Shown here: piece after piece, positions 44,595 to 55,132 of the stretch | How the letters are laid out: each line of letters starts with the position of its first letter | Numbering within the stretch: the first letter of the stretch is position 1 | Origin: Lachnospiraceae bacterium | GTDB taxonomy: Bacteria > Bacillota > Clostridia > Lachnospirales > Lachnospiraceae | NCBI GenBank assembly: GCA_017626095.1 | Contig: JAGAJL010000026.1 | Span: 62,001-126,000, forward strand | Length of the DNA: 64,000 nt | Direction of reading: 5' to 3' | Notes under the pieces: generated by a model | Databases searched by the model: none | What the model was told of the DNA's origin: nothing | The model's input: the letters and a program-made list of their open reading frames with translations, nothing else | Program-made: the position numbers and the translations under genes

Positions 44595-46325
44595 TTAATA
44601 AACTTCCAATGTAATAAATTTCAGTGCTTCGGGATTATCCATCTGATAACAGAGTTTATACCGCACACCTTCTAATTCATAAATTTCCGAATAAACCGCT
44701 TCTGCCATATTAATTCCAGATACGTAAATATAAGATTTATTCTTGGTTGTCATTTCAAACGAATTGTTACTGAATGCCGTAGGATCATTGCGCCTGATAC
44801 GGTCAATTGCAACACAATCAATTAAGTTCGTGACACCATTGGCTGCTGTCATATCCGTATTTTCCAAAAATGTAACATCTAAATCATCACTAAATGCTGT
44901 AACCGATGAAATGGTAATCTGCGTTTTATCCAGTTCTTCTGCCTTCTGCCATTCATCCGAACTCAGGTAATAATAGGCACTATATGTATCGCCGGTAGCC
45001 AAAACAGGTAGTTCGATCCCGTCTAACATCGTTGTTGTATTCACGGCACTAGCTGTTGTATCCGTAGTCGTGGTTGTCGTCACTTCATTGCCATCTGCAT
45101 CGGTTGTCGTAGTCACACTTGTTGTGGTTGTGTTTTCATCCTCACCGACACTCGTGCCTTCTCCCAATAAACTGCCTTCTCCGTTTTCATCAAACACAAT
45201 CGTATCCGTAGGAACCGTATCGTCTGTTAAAGTATCTTCCTCTTCGCCCGGCAGATACCAGTCATCATCCGTAGAAAGTGCTGATGAATCTCTTAAAAGC
45301 TGAACCATACAGTCCCCTTTTAATGCAACGTGTGCACCTTCAAACAGAAAAACGGTATCGACTTCCGAATAATATACAATCGGTGTTTCACCAAACATGC
45401 TCATGGCATCTTCTAACGTGATGCCAAGCAGGGATTCATAGTGAATCTCATTTCTTGCAAACAATCCGGTAAATAACAGTTTTCCGGTATTGGAATAACT
45501 TGTTCCCTGACCCTGGGCTTTTCCCTGATAAAATTCACCTTCATATTTTTTAATTCCGTTTGCGTAATACAAAATACCATTGCCATGATAATTGCCCGAT
45601 TGGAAATTTCCCTCATAGATCAGGTTTCCTTCCTCATTATAGGAAATACCTTCTCCATTAAAGGAGCCTTTTTCAAAAGATCCCTCATATAACAGATTTC
45701 CTTCGAGACTGTAATAATAACCGGTCCCCTGAAAAAGATTTTCCGCAAACTCGCCATTATACATCACATTTCCGTTGGGATAATACAGGGTTCCCACGCC
45801 GGAATACTGATTGTTAAGGAAATTACCCTCATAAATCAACAGACCATCCTGATTCCATAAGGTTCCCACGCCGGTAATCATACCGTCTGCAACATCACCC
45901 GTATATACGACCGAACCGTTTGCAGCCCGGATATTGGCTTTTCCCGAAAACTCTGCAAGTTTTAAATCATCATAATCAAAATATGTAGTTGTAACCACAT
46001 TTGTTGTTGTCGTTGTTTCTTGTACGTCACTTGCAAACCATGTGAAGTAAATAAATACTCCCGCACAGATTGCAACAATCAGAAAGTAGATCACCTTTCT
46101 GGAAATCCAGAAATTACCAACTGTAATATAATCTTCCTTCGCTTTTGGCTTAAACGAAAAGATTTCTCGCAGTTTTTTATTGATTGGATTAATCAATTTG
46201 GCAGTGATCAGATTAGCATTCGATAACTGCTGTGTTCTTCTGATAACCCTTCTGAAAGGGTTCATTACGGCTGTCCGCAACCTTACAAATGCTTTTTGGA
46301 ACAAACTAAGAAGTTCTGAAAACAC
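44595..46325 (-). CDS. Membrane protein with MORN repeats
   Basis: 576 residues: a basic cytoplasmic head (1-75), one membrane segment (about 78-97), then outside about seven MORN-type repeats (135-305), each close to YEGNFxxGxxxGxGxxYxxxG. A linker with long Thr runs (about 390-445) and a C-terminal beta-rich domain follow. MORN repeats form extended beta structures that bind lipids or proteins. The gene lies between the HAMP receptor and the cap gene with short spacing and GGAGG before its GTG start, so it is part of the CIS operon. An anchor or scaffold at the membrane is likely but unproven. Confidence 0.8.
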   Translation of the reverse strand: MFSELLSLFQKAFVRLRTAVMNPFRRVIRRTQQLSNANLITAKLINPINKKLREIFSFKPKAKEDYITVGNFWISRKVIYFLIVAICAGVFIYFTWFASDVQETTTTTNVVTTTYFDYDDLKLAEFSGKANIRAANGSVVYTGDVADGMITGVGTLWNQDGLLIYEGNFLNNQYSGVGTLYYPNGNVMYNGEFAENLFQGTGYYYSLEGNLLYEGSFEKGSFNGEGISYNEEGNLIYEGNFQSGNYHGNGILYYANGIKKYEGEFYQGKAQGQGTSYSNTGKLLFTGLFARNEIHYESLLGITLEDAMSMFGETPIVYYSEVDTVFLFEGAHVALKGDCMVQLLRDSSALSTDDDWYLPGEEEDTLTDDTVPTDTIVFDENGEGSLLGEGTSVGEDENTTTTSVTTTTDADGNEVTTTTTTDTTASAVNTTTMLDGIELPVLATGDTYSAYYYLSSDEWQKAEELDKTQITISSVTAFSDDLDVTFLENTDMTAANGVTNLIDCVAIDRIRRNDPTAFSNNSFEMTTKNKSYIYVSGINMAEAVYSEIYELEGVRYKLCYQMDNPEALKFITLEVY

Positions 46326-46352
46326 GTTCTGCCTCCGTAAAGCTTTTTATTT

Positions 46353-49037
46353 TTATTGCTTTGATAATGCCTCACACTGGAATATATAATACTTTGCCAC
46401 ATAGTCTCTCGGATTTTCCCGAAGTACCATGGCGAAAAGATTTTTAGCCTCATAATAGGTTCCCTGCTCATACAACTGCATCGCCTTGTTAAAGATACGC
46501 GATGATTGTTTAATCAGACGTATTTCCTCTGCACTTCTGTCATCATAGATGTCATACATACCCATACTGCGTCCGGCAACTTTAACGGCACCGGCATAAC
46601 GATTGGCAAACAGTTCTTTATTTTCCAAAAGGTCAAAAGCCTCCGATGTTACTAACAAACGGCTTCCCGACAAATCAAAGAAACGACCGTTTTTCATCAG
46701 TTTCGGAACTTCCGGTGCGAATAACGCCAAAACATATCGATCTGCATCACCGCAAATACCAAAATTGATTTCTGTTTCATGTAATACAAAATTAATATTA
46801 ATCTGCTGATTGGCATCACCAATTGCCGCATTATCGGAATCGATTTTTGCCAATATGGACAAAGCAGCTGCAATTGCCGACTGAACACCTTTCTGGCAAA
46901 TTAACATGATACTGTCAAGACTTGCCGAATCGACAATCGGAACAATCTCATTTTGTCCTGCAAAATTATTGATCGTATTGAAAAAGCGGTTGGTAATACT
47001 TTCAATATCTTCATCATCGGCTGTTTTGGGTAGCTTTAATTCTGCTTTCAAAACCGGATATTTACCAACGATTTTACTTCCTAAAGATAAATCTCCCAGA
47101 TTATCCATTCCCAATAAGCTGATAACACTGACCGGAACAAACCGGTAATAGGTGTCACCCATTTTTTGCAAATTGTGGATCTGAAGCATCATATCATCTG
47201 CCATATTATTGAAAATGCGGGAAATGCCGGCAATTTCATCTTCGGAAGTAGTTTCAATCCGGGCATTGGTATTTCCATCCGTAAAGTCTTTCATGACTGA
47301 TTTTACTTCATTGAGTGGTAAGAGAATTCGATAATATGAAATACTTAATACCACAATTGTCAAAATAATAAATACAATACAGATAATTGCAAACTGTCCT
47401 AGGTAAGCTTTCACGTACTCATTGATGTTGGAAGTATAAATACCGGTTTCCAACAAATAAACCGTATCACCGCTGACACCGCCCACCGGCGTGATACAAA
47501 CCAGTCTTTCTCCAAGTTCATCGCGAATCGTACCGGTTACCGCATTACCGGTCAGGGCAGCCTTTTTATACAGACTTTCGGCATCCAAATTCATCCAGAT
47601 ACCAAACGGATAAAAACAGGGACTGTTTTCATCCACGCCAATATATAAGGTTCCACTCTCATAATAAATCACTCTGCTGTACAAATCCCTGGTCTTTAAC
47701 TGGGACAACAGATAACTATAGGCTTCTGATGTATAATCATACGGATATTCGATTTCATTGAAGGATTCCTGCCCGAACAATGCCGTTAACATATTTCCTT
47801 CATCTTCCGTCTGTTTCTCAAAGTTTGTCTGAATGGACGATTTATAATAGCTAAAAGCAATCAATCCGAAAATAATCAAAGCAACCACTATCATGGGAAG
47901 TGTTGCAGCAAGTAATCTTCCGATTACGGTTCTGCCGCTCTGAATTCCCTGAATAAATACTTCAAAAATACCAAATGCAAAAAACAGAACAATGCCACAT
48001 ACTACCCAGTTTATCAATAACTTAAAAATAATCAGGGCCACGGAAAAATTCATTTTCTCAATGGTCTCTGTAATACCGTCAATCGTTTTGACGATATTAA
48101 AAGAGTTTGTGTGTGTATTATAAACAACAGCTGAATAATTATTGATATTGGTCATTGCAACATTTAACAAATCCTTGGATGTATAAAGAGAAGAACCGTT
48201 CAATGTCGAATTTCCGTTCAGAATAATCTCTTCCGTACCATCGGAAACATTCAGTTTGATGATATCGCCGCTTTCATGTTCTCCAAAATACACATAGCCA
48301 CTTTCCGCATATGCTAAAAAGGTAGGATACATTAGGGTTTCTACTGTCCTTGCCGGATAGATTTCCTGAACAAATCCGTTTTCTTCTACTGCGTGGTAAA
48401 TTTTTCCGGAATCGGAAATATAAACTAAATCCTGTCCGTTGCCGATTGCCTTATAAAGACCTTCTCCTTCAGCCAAATGGTAAGTTCTTGTATTTTTAAT
48501 ATTTAAGGTTCCGGATAAATTGGTTCCGTATTCATAATTCCTGCGAACTGCAATCGTTTCATAAGGATCTGTTGCAATCAGGGTAATGGTATCTTCAGAT
48601 ACATTAATCCAGCCATAAATATAATTTTCATCATCACTTCCTAAATTGATTACTTTCTCTGTCTTGGCAAATACAGATTTGAAATCCATAACCATTAATT
48701 CCTGACTTTTAAGGTCTCCGGTATAAGGATCAACCGTATTGCGCAATGCATAAACCTTATCATTACTTCCTGCACCCAATCCCGCAATTGTATACATTTC
48801 GTTTCCCTTAATGCTGTCAAAACGAACATATTTACTGATTGTTCCTGCAGTTGTCAGTTGGGCGATTACAATATCCTCATCATCATACCAAGCCACAATA
48901 CTGGTACCGTTATCTGCATTGGCAACATCGATAAACTGTGTCATCGGAACCTGTCTGGTAACAACAGCCCGGAATACTGCAAATAGTCCTGATATAAATA
49001 ATATGGCAAGTAATGTAAATTGTACGTATTTCTTCAT
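46353..49037 (-). CDS. Membrane receptor with HAMP and degenerate cyclase domain
   Basis: 894 residues. Membrane segment near the N-terminus (7-25), an outside region with propeller-like strands (30-330), two more membrane segments (about 335-358 and 375-393), a Cache-like outside domain (395-535), a fourth segment (about 537-560) and HAMP (565-615). A class III nucleotide cyclase-like domain follows; it starts YRFVPVSVISLLGMDN but lacks the metal-binding aspartates of active cyclases. A TPR-like tail closes it (840-890). This is receptor architecture with a non-catalytic output domain. Its position inside the CIS cluster suggests it couples an outside signal to the injection system. Confidence 0.78.
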   Translation of the reverse strand: MKKYVQFTLLAILFISGLFAVFRAVVTRQVPMTQFIDVANADNGTSIVAWYDDEDIVIAQLTTAGTISKYVRFDSIKGNEMYTIAGLGAGSNDKVYALRNTVDPYTGDLKSQELMVMDFKSVFAKTEKVINLGSDDENYIYGWINVSEDTITLIATDPYETIAVRRNYEYGTNLSGTLNIKNTRTYHLAEGEGLYKAIGNGQDLVYISDSGKIYHAVEENGFVQEIYPARTVETLMYPTFLAYAESGYVYFGEHESGDIIKLNVSDGTEEIILNGNSTLNGSSLYTSKDLLNVAMTNINNYSAVVYNTHTNSFNIVKTIDGITETIEKMNFSVALIIFKLLINWVVCGIVLFFAFGIFEVFIQGIQSGRTVIGRLLAATLPMIVVALIIFGLIAFSYYKSSIQTNFEKQTEDEGNMLTALFGQESFNEIEYPYDYTSEAYSYLLSQLKTRDLYSRVIYYESGTLYIGVDENSPCFYPFGIWMNLDAESLYKKAALTGNAVTGTIRDELGERLVCITPVGGVSGDTVYLLETGIYTSNINEYVKAYLGQFAIICIVFIILTIVVLSISYYRILLPLNEVKSVMKDFTDGNTNARIETTSEDEIAGISRIFNNMADDMMLQIHNLQKMGDTYYRFVPVSVISLLGMDNLGDLSLGSKIVGKYPVLKAELKLPKTADDEDIESITNRFFNTINNFAGQNEIVPIVDSASLDSIMLICQKGVQSAIAAALSILAKIDSDNAAIGDANQQININFVLHETEINFGICGDADRYVLALFAPEVPKLMKNGRFFDLSGSRLLVTSEAFDLLENKELFANRYAGAVKVAGRSMGMYDIYDDRSAEEIRLIKQSSRIFNKAMQLYEQGTYYEAKNLFAMVLRENPRDYVAKYYIFQCEALSKQ

Positions 49038-49056
49038 CTGACTTTTTCCTTCTTAT

Positions 49057-49944
49057 TTATTCTTCATCGCCCAGATATACATCTCCGATGGTTTCAATTC
49101 CATAATAATCAATATTATTGGCATTTGCCTTATTGGCCCTTATCCGGATACCAATTTGATAAGCCGCATAAATCAGCGTTGCAATTACTAAGATTGTCAA
49201 AAATGTATTGATTGAATTACGGAACAAAAAGTTTTTTGTAATTTTATACCGGCTCTTAATCCACCAGAAAAAACCTCTCATTTCAACCGGTTTATCCGAC
49301 ATTCCGCGAATTGTGGCAATAATCTGTCCAAACGTGGAAAATCCGGAAGATACCAGTTTCAAATAATACAATCTCAAGTCATCCGGATACAATTCCGGCA
49401 TGTCATATTTTTCCCGGTAATTAATATCCAGAATTCGAAATGCGCCTTTTGCCACTTCCGTAATATATTCTTGTGAAGAACACTCTTTCCATTCGGAAAA
49501 ATCAATAAAATAGTTAAGCTGAAAACCGCCATCCTTATAAATATTGATATTCCGGTCTTTTAAAAGCAGCAATCCGACACTTCCGTTGACATCAGCCTCC
49601 GCAAAGGCAGCAATATAAGCCAGTGCAGCCGCCTTACATTCAACAAAGGAATATAAATATACACTTCCCATGACAGAGAGCAAACTCTCATGATAATAAC
49701 GAAAAACAAGATTCAGCTGATCTTCATGGGAAAATGAACCGACGAAATCTTTATTTCTGAAAAACAGTCCGGATGTATTCATCTGACCTGCAATCATCTT
49801 TCGAAACTTCGCATCTTTTATGGCTATCATGGTGTAATAAACACCTGTATTATCTTTTATATCAGTACAGACGAAAATGTCATTCACATCATTTTCCAAA
49901 ACTGTACGAACTATTTCCAATTCCATGTTTAATGCAAGATACAT
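49057..49944 (-). CDS. C-terminally anchored protein of unknown function
   Basis: 295 residues, not recognised. A soluble cytoplasmic part of about 245 residues, alpha/beta in composition (VYYTMIAIKDAKFRKMIAG start), leads to one membrane segment (about 248-270) and a short tail. The topology, bulky inside part and single C-terminal anchor, is seen in membrane adaptors of secretion machines. It lies 13 bases after the 596-residue gene and 19 before the receptor. A second possible start is at 49926. Confidence 0.65.
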   Translation of the reverse strand: MYLALNMELEIVRTVLENDVNDIFVCTDIKDNTGVYYTMIAIKDAKFRKMIAGQMNTSGLFFRNKDFVGSFSHEDQLNLVFRYYHESLLSVMGSVYLYSFVECKAAALAYIAAFAEADVNGSVGLLLLKDRNINIYKDGGFQLNYFIDFSEWKECSSQEYITEVAKGAFRILDINYREKYDMPELYPDDLRLYYLKLVSSGFSTFGQIIATIRGMSDKPVEMRGFFWWIKSRYKITKNFLFRNSINTFLTILVIATLIYAAYQIGIRIRANKANANNIDYYGIETIGDVYLGDEE

Positions 49945-49957
49945 TTAAATCACCAAA

Positions 49958-51748
49958 TTATTCCTCATCGGATTTTTTCTGAGATACAATCATAAAGGCA
50001 TGTGTGTATATTTCCGGATTACTGATGCAGGAAACCTTTACTTCATATACACCTTCCTGTGCCGGTGCCGTATACATTCCGTTGTTATCAACCTTACCGC
50101 CTTCTGAATCCAATAAACTGTAAGCCAAAGGCTCTTCTGCCATATTAACAAAAACAGGATTAATATGAACTGTTGCTTTCGGCGGCAGAACAATGGTATC
50201 CGGCTGGATCATAATGGTTCCCTGCTGCTCTTTGAGTTTCGTAACCTTCTTTTCCAAATCTTCCGGTTTAAATGCATACCAGCGGATTCGCAAACTGATT
50301 TTTCCGGTCTTTACTTTTGGTCTTACACCGACGATAAAGGTTCCTCTTTCGGGTAATACTTTTACTGCAGTATCAATCTGATAAACCTTACTATCTTCCA
50401 CAGATGAAAAAATGGAATTATCACCTAAAATGATTTCCTCGTGACCGGCTTTATCTTTGGAACTCTTATAGAGATATTCCACGCCGATTTCCACATAAAC
50501 CGGTCCGCTTCCGAGCCCATGCATAATTTCTTCTGAAAAAATTGCTCTTCCAACTTCTCCGCCATTGCCTAAAGACATATCAAAACTTCCGCTGGCAAGC
50601 GTCCGCTCTGTTTCTCTTCCTGTAGATTCGGAAATCCTCTGCTGGGTAATCACAGGCTTGTTGTCTGCTGTTATCTTAACCTTATCTACCAGATAATCAT
50701 CCAGTTTGTTCATAATCATTAACTGGTCAGCATTGTAAACATACTGTTTAAATGGTGCATCCTCGATATGATCAATCAAAACATTATTGCCGGAACGGAT
50801 TAAGCTGATTTTACAAATAAATAATTTCTCATCAAACGTAGAATCCAACTCTGCATCCATGGTACCTTTATAGCTGTTTTTCAAAACGCACTCCAAAACA
50901 CTTTCCAAAACCGGTGCTATGGATGCTTTAAATTCATCTTTGCGCTTTTCCACATTGCCATTTTTAACAATTTCGATATTTCTGCTCTTTACAACAATTT
51001 CTGCATTGCCATATACATAATCTTCGGGAGTCAGGATATAATCATAAACAACGGTTTTTCCAAACTCCAGACTGATGTTTTCTGCAGCTACATGCATATC
51101 ACGCTCCACAAATCCCTCAGTCTGTAAATCATATGTAACAGAGAATACATCTGAAGTATAACTGGTCTTTTCAATTTCCAGCCTTACCTTCACATTTTTT
51201 CCCTTGACTGCATAAGCAGGTACAATCTGAACCACCCGGATATCCTGATCCATATAAATTACACTTTTTGTAAAGAAAGCATCTTCTTTTTTATCTGTAT
51301 AAATACAATCTGCTTCATCCATTAAATACAATTTATAATTTTCATGGATACTGTTGAATTTTTTATTCTCATCTTCTGAGCTGTCATCTGCAAGCGTAGA
51401 ATATACCGGATCAACGCCTTCTTCCTGATAAGAAATACCAAGATAAGCACAATTACTTTTTAAAGAATCAAAACCATCAATTGTAGAAATTTTAACGACC
51501 TGTGTTGCAGGTACTACAATTTCTCTTCCCGAACCATCCAAAGCAAAACCGGATTGTAAAATAATGGATAAATCATCAACTGAGACAACGTCCAGACCGT
51601 AAACAATACCGCTTCCGTGCAGAACTTTATTAATCAGTCTTCTCTTGTCGTTTAGATATCCCTGTTCTTGTTGGAAATCTTTTGATGTTAACAGCTTTCC
51701 GTAATAATAATTATTTCTTTCAAATGAATAATACTTCCGATTTAGCAT
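49958..51748 (-). CDS. Conserved CIS-associated protein with Ig-like C-terminus
   Basis: 596 residues. The N-terminus FERNNYYYGKLLTSKDFQQEQGYLNDKRR and LHGSGIVYGLDVVSVDD is a conserved block that I recall in many CIS clusters of Gram-positive bacteria, cyanobacteria and archaea; its role is not established. The last 90 residues form a bacterial Ig-like domain (VLPPKATVHINPVF, AEEPLAYSLLDSEGGKVDNNGMY). No signal or membrane segment, so it is cytoplasmic or particle-bound. Confidence 0.7.
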   Translation of the reverse strand: MLNRKYYSFERNNYYYGKLLTSKDFQQEQGYLNDKRRLINKVLHGSGIVYGLDVVSVDDLSIILQSGFALDGSGREIVVPATQVVKISTIDGFDSLKSNCAYLGISYQEEGVDPVYSTLADDSSEDENKKFNSIHENYKLYLMDEADCIYTDKKEDAFFTKSVIYMDQDIRVVQIVPAYAVKGKNVKVRLEIEKTSYTSDVFSVTYDLQTEGFVERDMHVAAENISLEFGKTVVYDYILTPEDYVYGNAEIVVKSRNIEIVKNGNVEKRKDEFKASIAPVLESVLECVLKNSYKGTMDAELDSTFDEKLFICKISLIRSGNNVLIDHIEDAPFKQYVYNADQLMIMNKLDDYLVDKVKITADNKPVITQQRISESTGRETERTLASGSFDMSLGNGGEVGRAIFSEEIMHGLGSGPVYVEIGVEYLYKSSKDKAGHEEIILGDNSIFSSVEDSKVYQIDTAVKVLPERGTFIVGVRPKVKTGKISLRIRWYAFKPEDLEKKVTKLKEQQGTIMIQPDTIVLPPKATVHINPVFVNMAEEPLAYSLLDSEGGKVDNNGMYTAPAQEGVYEVKVSCISNPEIYTHAFMIVSQKKSDEE

Positions 51749-51796
51749 AATGTTTCTCCCTTTCCTTCATCACATCAATTTTGTTTTTCTTTTCTG

Positions 51797-54700
51797 TCAA
51801 TTCTCATCAGCTTTTTGCTTTTTCTTTTTCCGATTGTTTCGGATAAATAATCCTCCGCCAGCTAAAATCAAAACAAAGGCTGAAACAATCGCAATATTTC
51901 GAAGCACAGTCAGATTTGATTCTTTGCTTTGATCAATCGGAGCAATAATTGCATATACTCCTGTTTTCTGAATATTGGCATATGCAACACCGTTTGATCT
52001 TCTTGTTTCATAAATCTGAATCGTTCCGTCATCCTGCAGCTGAACCACTTTGATAATTGCATTTTCATATTCCGAAGGGATTGTCAGTCCAAGCTCAACT
52101 TCCCCTTCCGGTTCAATTTCCATGCCATCAACTAAAAGTGATACATCATAGCTTTGAACAATGTTATAGGATTCATCAACCAGCTGTTTGACGAGATTAA
52201 CCGAGGTCTGAGAACTTTGCACAATGGAAAGAACCAGTTGTGCATTATCTGCAACCACGCCACTGTCAGCCGATAAAACTGCTCCATAATTGATATTTCT
52301 GATCACAAAATCGGAGTGCGACGGTCCCGAATCAGCACCGGCAAATGTACGACGGCTTACCAGTCGCCCGGAAGTGTCCTGAACATAATTTGTAGTCTTT
52401 TCTTCTTCCACAACTACTTCCACCGGTTCCCGGACTGTAAATCTTGCAGTCACGATATCGGACGCCTGCATATTTTCTTTTGTCGCAATCAATTTAATTG
52501 TCATTGCTTTATTAACAACAATTGGACCTGTATATATTGTAAGATTATTTTTGTCTTTTAAATCCGGATCGGTTCCGTTTGTTGTATAGTACATGGTTAC
52601 ATTTTTAGTCTTACAACTGAAGATTACTTCCGAACCGATTTCCAATTCTCCGTTTTCTTCAGAAATAGTCGGTGTCTCTACCTTATCCGCAAATGTGTAA
52701 CTAAAAGATGCCGTCTCACTGGTATCCTTTTCTTCGGACATGGCAACTGCGCGAATGGTAACATCTTTTGTCACTTCAATTGGCGATGTATATAGAACAC
52801 TCGATTCCGTGGGATCTGATCCATCAGTTGTATAAAAAATCTTTCCATCCTCTGCGGTTAAAACAACCTGACTTTCCGTTGTAAATACGGCACCGTCCGG
52901 GACACTACTCTGTGGCGCTTTCAGTTTTTCCATGATGGTATAACTAAATGTTCCCGTCGCCGTTGTACGAGTAGAACCGCTTGCGACCGCAATGGCTTTT
53001 AATACTACTTTTTCTCCCGGCTCTCCGGAAATGGTTACCTTACTTCCCTGACTACTGGCAACCGTAGGGTTGGAACCATCCGTTGTATAGTAAATCGTTG
53101 CATCCGTAACATCGGTATTTAACGTAACCACATCACCGTTTTTTACAGTGCTTCCATCTTCAATATCCGCATAAATACCGCCGGAATAATTACTAATCGT
53201 ATAAACAAACATGGCCAGCGGACTGTCACTGTAATCTTCCTTGGACGCATATGCTTTTACCGTAATCATTGTACCGATATCACCGTTTAACGGAACGATG
53301 TTACCAATCGCAACCATACTGTTTTCCGGATCCAATGGACTTGATCCATCCGTTGTATAATGAATCGTCGTTCCTTCAGCCGCTGACAATGTAAGTGTCG
53401 TTCCGGGCGGAACAACCGAACCACTGGCAATCGAAGCAGTCGGTGCAGCTAGCGTTGACATCAGACCATAACGGAAAGTGGCTATCGAACTGTACATATC
53501 CTGATAATATGCCACCGCTTTAATGATAGTATTGGATTTTATAACAATCGGATTTTCATCCGAATACAGCATATCGGAAGTTGTTGGATCCTTTGGTTCC
53601 TCACCATTTGTACTGATTGTATAATATATGCTTGCTCCTTCCGTAGAGCATTTCAAATTCACCACTGTATTGTTTGCAACATTTCCTTCTACCGGATTTG
53701 CATAAGGCGCATGAATGGCACTCGGATAGGTATAGGAAAAATTCGCTATCGGTCCATAAGACCATTTACCGTTTGTTGCAAAAGCACGGATAGTAAACAT
53801 ATTTCCGGTTGGTGCAGGAACCATAATTCCGGATGCAGAAGAATACTGCAAAGTTGTTCCCTGTGGTTCACCATCCGTATTGACGGAAGGCTCAGAACCG
53901 TCCGTCGTATAATAAATCGTATATTTCGTCTGGTCTTCAGCACAGGTAATTTCACCTGTACTTGCATCAATAGTATATTGTCCAACATAAAGTTTTATGA
54001 CATCACCCTTTTTCACTTCTGCCATGGCAGAATCTGTGGATGTCGGATATGCTGAAATAGCAGGCAGAGTCTCTTCGGTATTTACCTTAAATAAATAAGT
54101 CTGGGAACGCTCTACTCGTACTACATTCTGATTTTCATCAACTGCCACACCGGTAACACGCATCGTAAAGCTTTCACCAAAATTAGCAATGTCCGGAGTT
54201 ACCGTAATGGAATTTCCCGCTAAGGATAAAAGTTTTGTCGCATCATTTGCAGCTTCCATAACTTTTGTGGAAGAATTAAACCGATATTGTGGAATACTGC
54301 CGTCAAGGGTGTAAAAATATCTCACATCCTGAACTAATGTACTACTTGCAGGAACCACCCGGAAGCTGGCTGCCATATCCACGCTCTGCTCCACATTTTC
54401 TTTCACTGCCGCATCTGCATAGGAAACACTTACTTTTCCGACGTATTGGCGGGGCAGATAGCCAAAGGACAGAGTATCAATGCTACGTGCCACATAATTT
54501 GTATCTTCAAAAAGCACAGGCATAACATTTATCCTAAAAGAGCCTTGTTTGCGAATGCTTTCCGGTACAGTAATTGCATCATTTGTAGCGGTTGCACTAC
54601 AATCCCAAATCTTAACCTTGGAATTATAGGAATACCAAATTTTTGAGTTATCGCTTTCTTTGTATCCGATATAATTGCGATCACTTCCTGTTACTACCGT

Positions 54701-55132
54701 AAACTTATTTGCATATACTTTACCGGTAGCAGCATTCAGGCTTGTAATCGTACCAGAATCCTGTACCAATGTGAATCCGGGAGAAACAGATGCCTCTGTA
54801 GTATAAAAAATCAACGCATTTGATTCTGAATTGGTTCCATTGTAAACACTCAACACAATGGTATCTCCCACATCCGCTTCTGTTGCATTTTCTGTATCAC
54901 TTCCACGTCCGGGGATGATATCCTCCTCTGTTGCCGAAGTAAGACTGGTAACCTGTACCTTAGCCGAAACCTTTATATTCGTGTCTGCGGCCAGCAAAGG
55001 CAGAAAACCACTTCCCATACTTACTAACAATGTCATTCCAATTACACCAAATAAAACAGCAATTGAAATAATCCATTTACGTTTTGGGGATACTTTATGA
55101 ACTTGTTTCTTTGTGTCCTTTGAAAATCTCAT
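51797..55132 (-). CDS. Double-anchored surface protein with chitobiase-type repeats, shorter paralogue
   Basis: 1111 residues: membrane segment at 20-42, then eight or so CHB_HEX_C-type beta domains marked by YYTTDGSxP motifs (about 95-880), a domain close to that of the neighbouring giant (DGTIQIYETRRSNGVAYANIQ), a second membrane segment (1075-1095) and a Lys-rich tail. Both ends are probably cytoplasmic with a long outside loop. The start follows the stop of the giant gene directly (TAAATG). It is a tandem duplicate of part of that gene. Confidence 0.75.
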   Translation of the reverse strand: MRFSKDTKKQVHKVSPKRKWIISIAVLFGVIGMTLLVSMGSGFLPLLAADTNIKVSAKVQVTSLTSATEEDIIPGRGSDTENATEADVGDTIVLSVYNGTNSESNALIFYTTEASVSPGFTLVQDSGTITSLNAATGKVYANKFTVVTGSDRNYIGYKESDNSKIWYSYNSKVKIWDCSATATNDAITVPESIRKQGSFRINVMPVLFEDTNYVARSIDTLSFGYLPRQYVGKVSVSYADAAVKENVEQSVDMAASFRVVPASSTLVQDVRYFYTLDGSIPQYRFNSSTKVMEAANDATKLLSLAGNSITVTPDIANFGESFTMRVTGVAVDENQNVVRVERSQTYLFKVNTEETLPAISAYPTSTDSAMAEVKKGDVIKLYVGQYTIDASTGEITCAEDQTKYTIYYTTDGSEPSVNTDGEPQGTTLQYSSASGIMVPAPTGNMFTIRAFATNGKWSYGPIANFSYTYPSAIHAPYANPVEGNVANNTVVNLKCSTEGASIYYTISTNGEEPKDPTTSDMLYSDENPIVIKSNTIIKAVAYYQDMYSSIATFRYGLMSTLAAPTASIASGSVVPPGTTLTLSAAEGTTIHYTTDGSSPLDPENSMVAIGNIVPLNGDIGTMITVKAYASKEDYSDSPLAMFVYTISNYSGGIYADIEDGSTVKNGDVVTLNTDVTDATIYYTTDGSNPTVASSQGSKVTISGEPGEKVVLKAIAVASGSTRTTATGTFSYTIMEKLKAPQSSVPDGAVFTTESQVVLTAEDGKIFYTTDGSDPTESSVLYTSPIEVTKDVTIRAVAMSEEKDTSETASFSYTFADKVETPTISEENGELEIGSEVIFSCKTKNVTMYYTTNGTDPDLKDKNNLTIYTGPIVVNKAMTIKLIATKENMQASDIVTARFTVREPVEVVVEEEKTTNYVQDTSGRLVSRRTFAGADSGPSHSDFVIRNINYGAVLSADSGVVADNAQLVLSIVQSSQTSVNLVKQLVDESYNIVQSYDVSLLVDGMEIEPEGEVELGLTIPSEYENAIIKVVQLQDDGTIQIYETRRSNGVAYANIQKTGVYAIIAPIDQSKESNLTVLRNIAIVSAFVLILAGGGLFIRNNRKKKKQKADEN

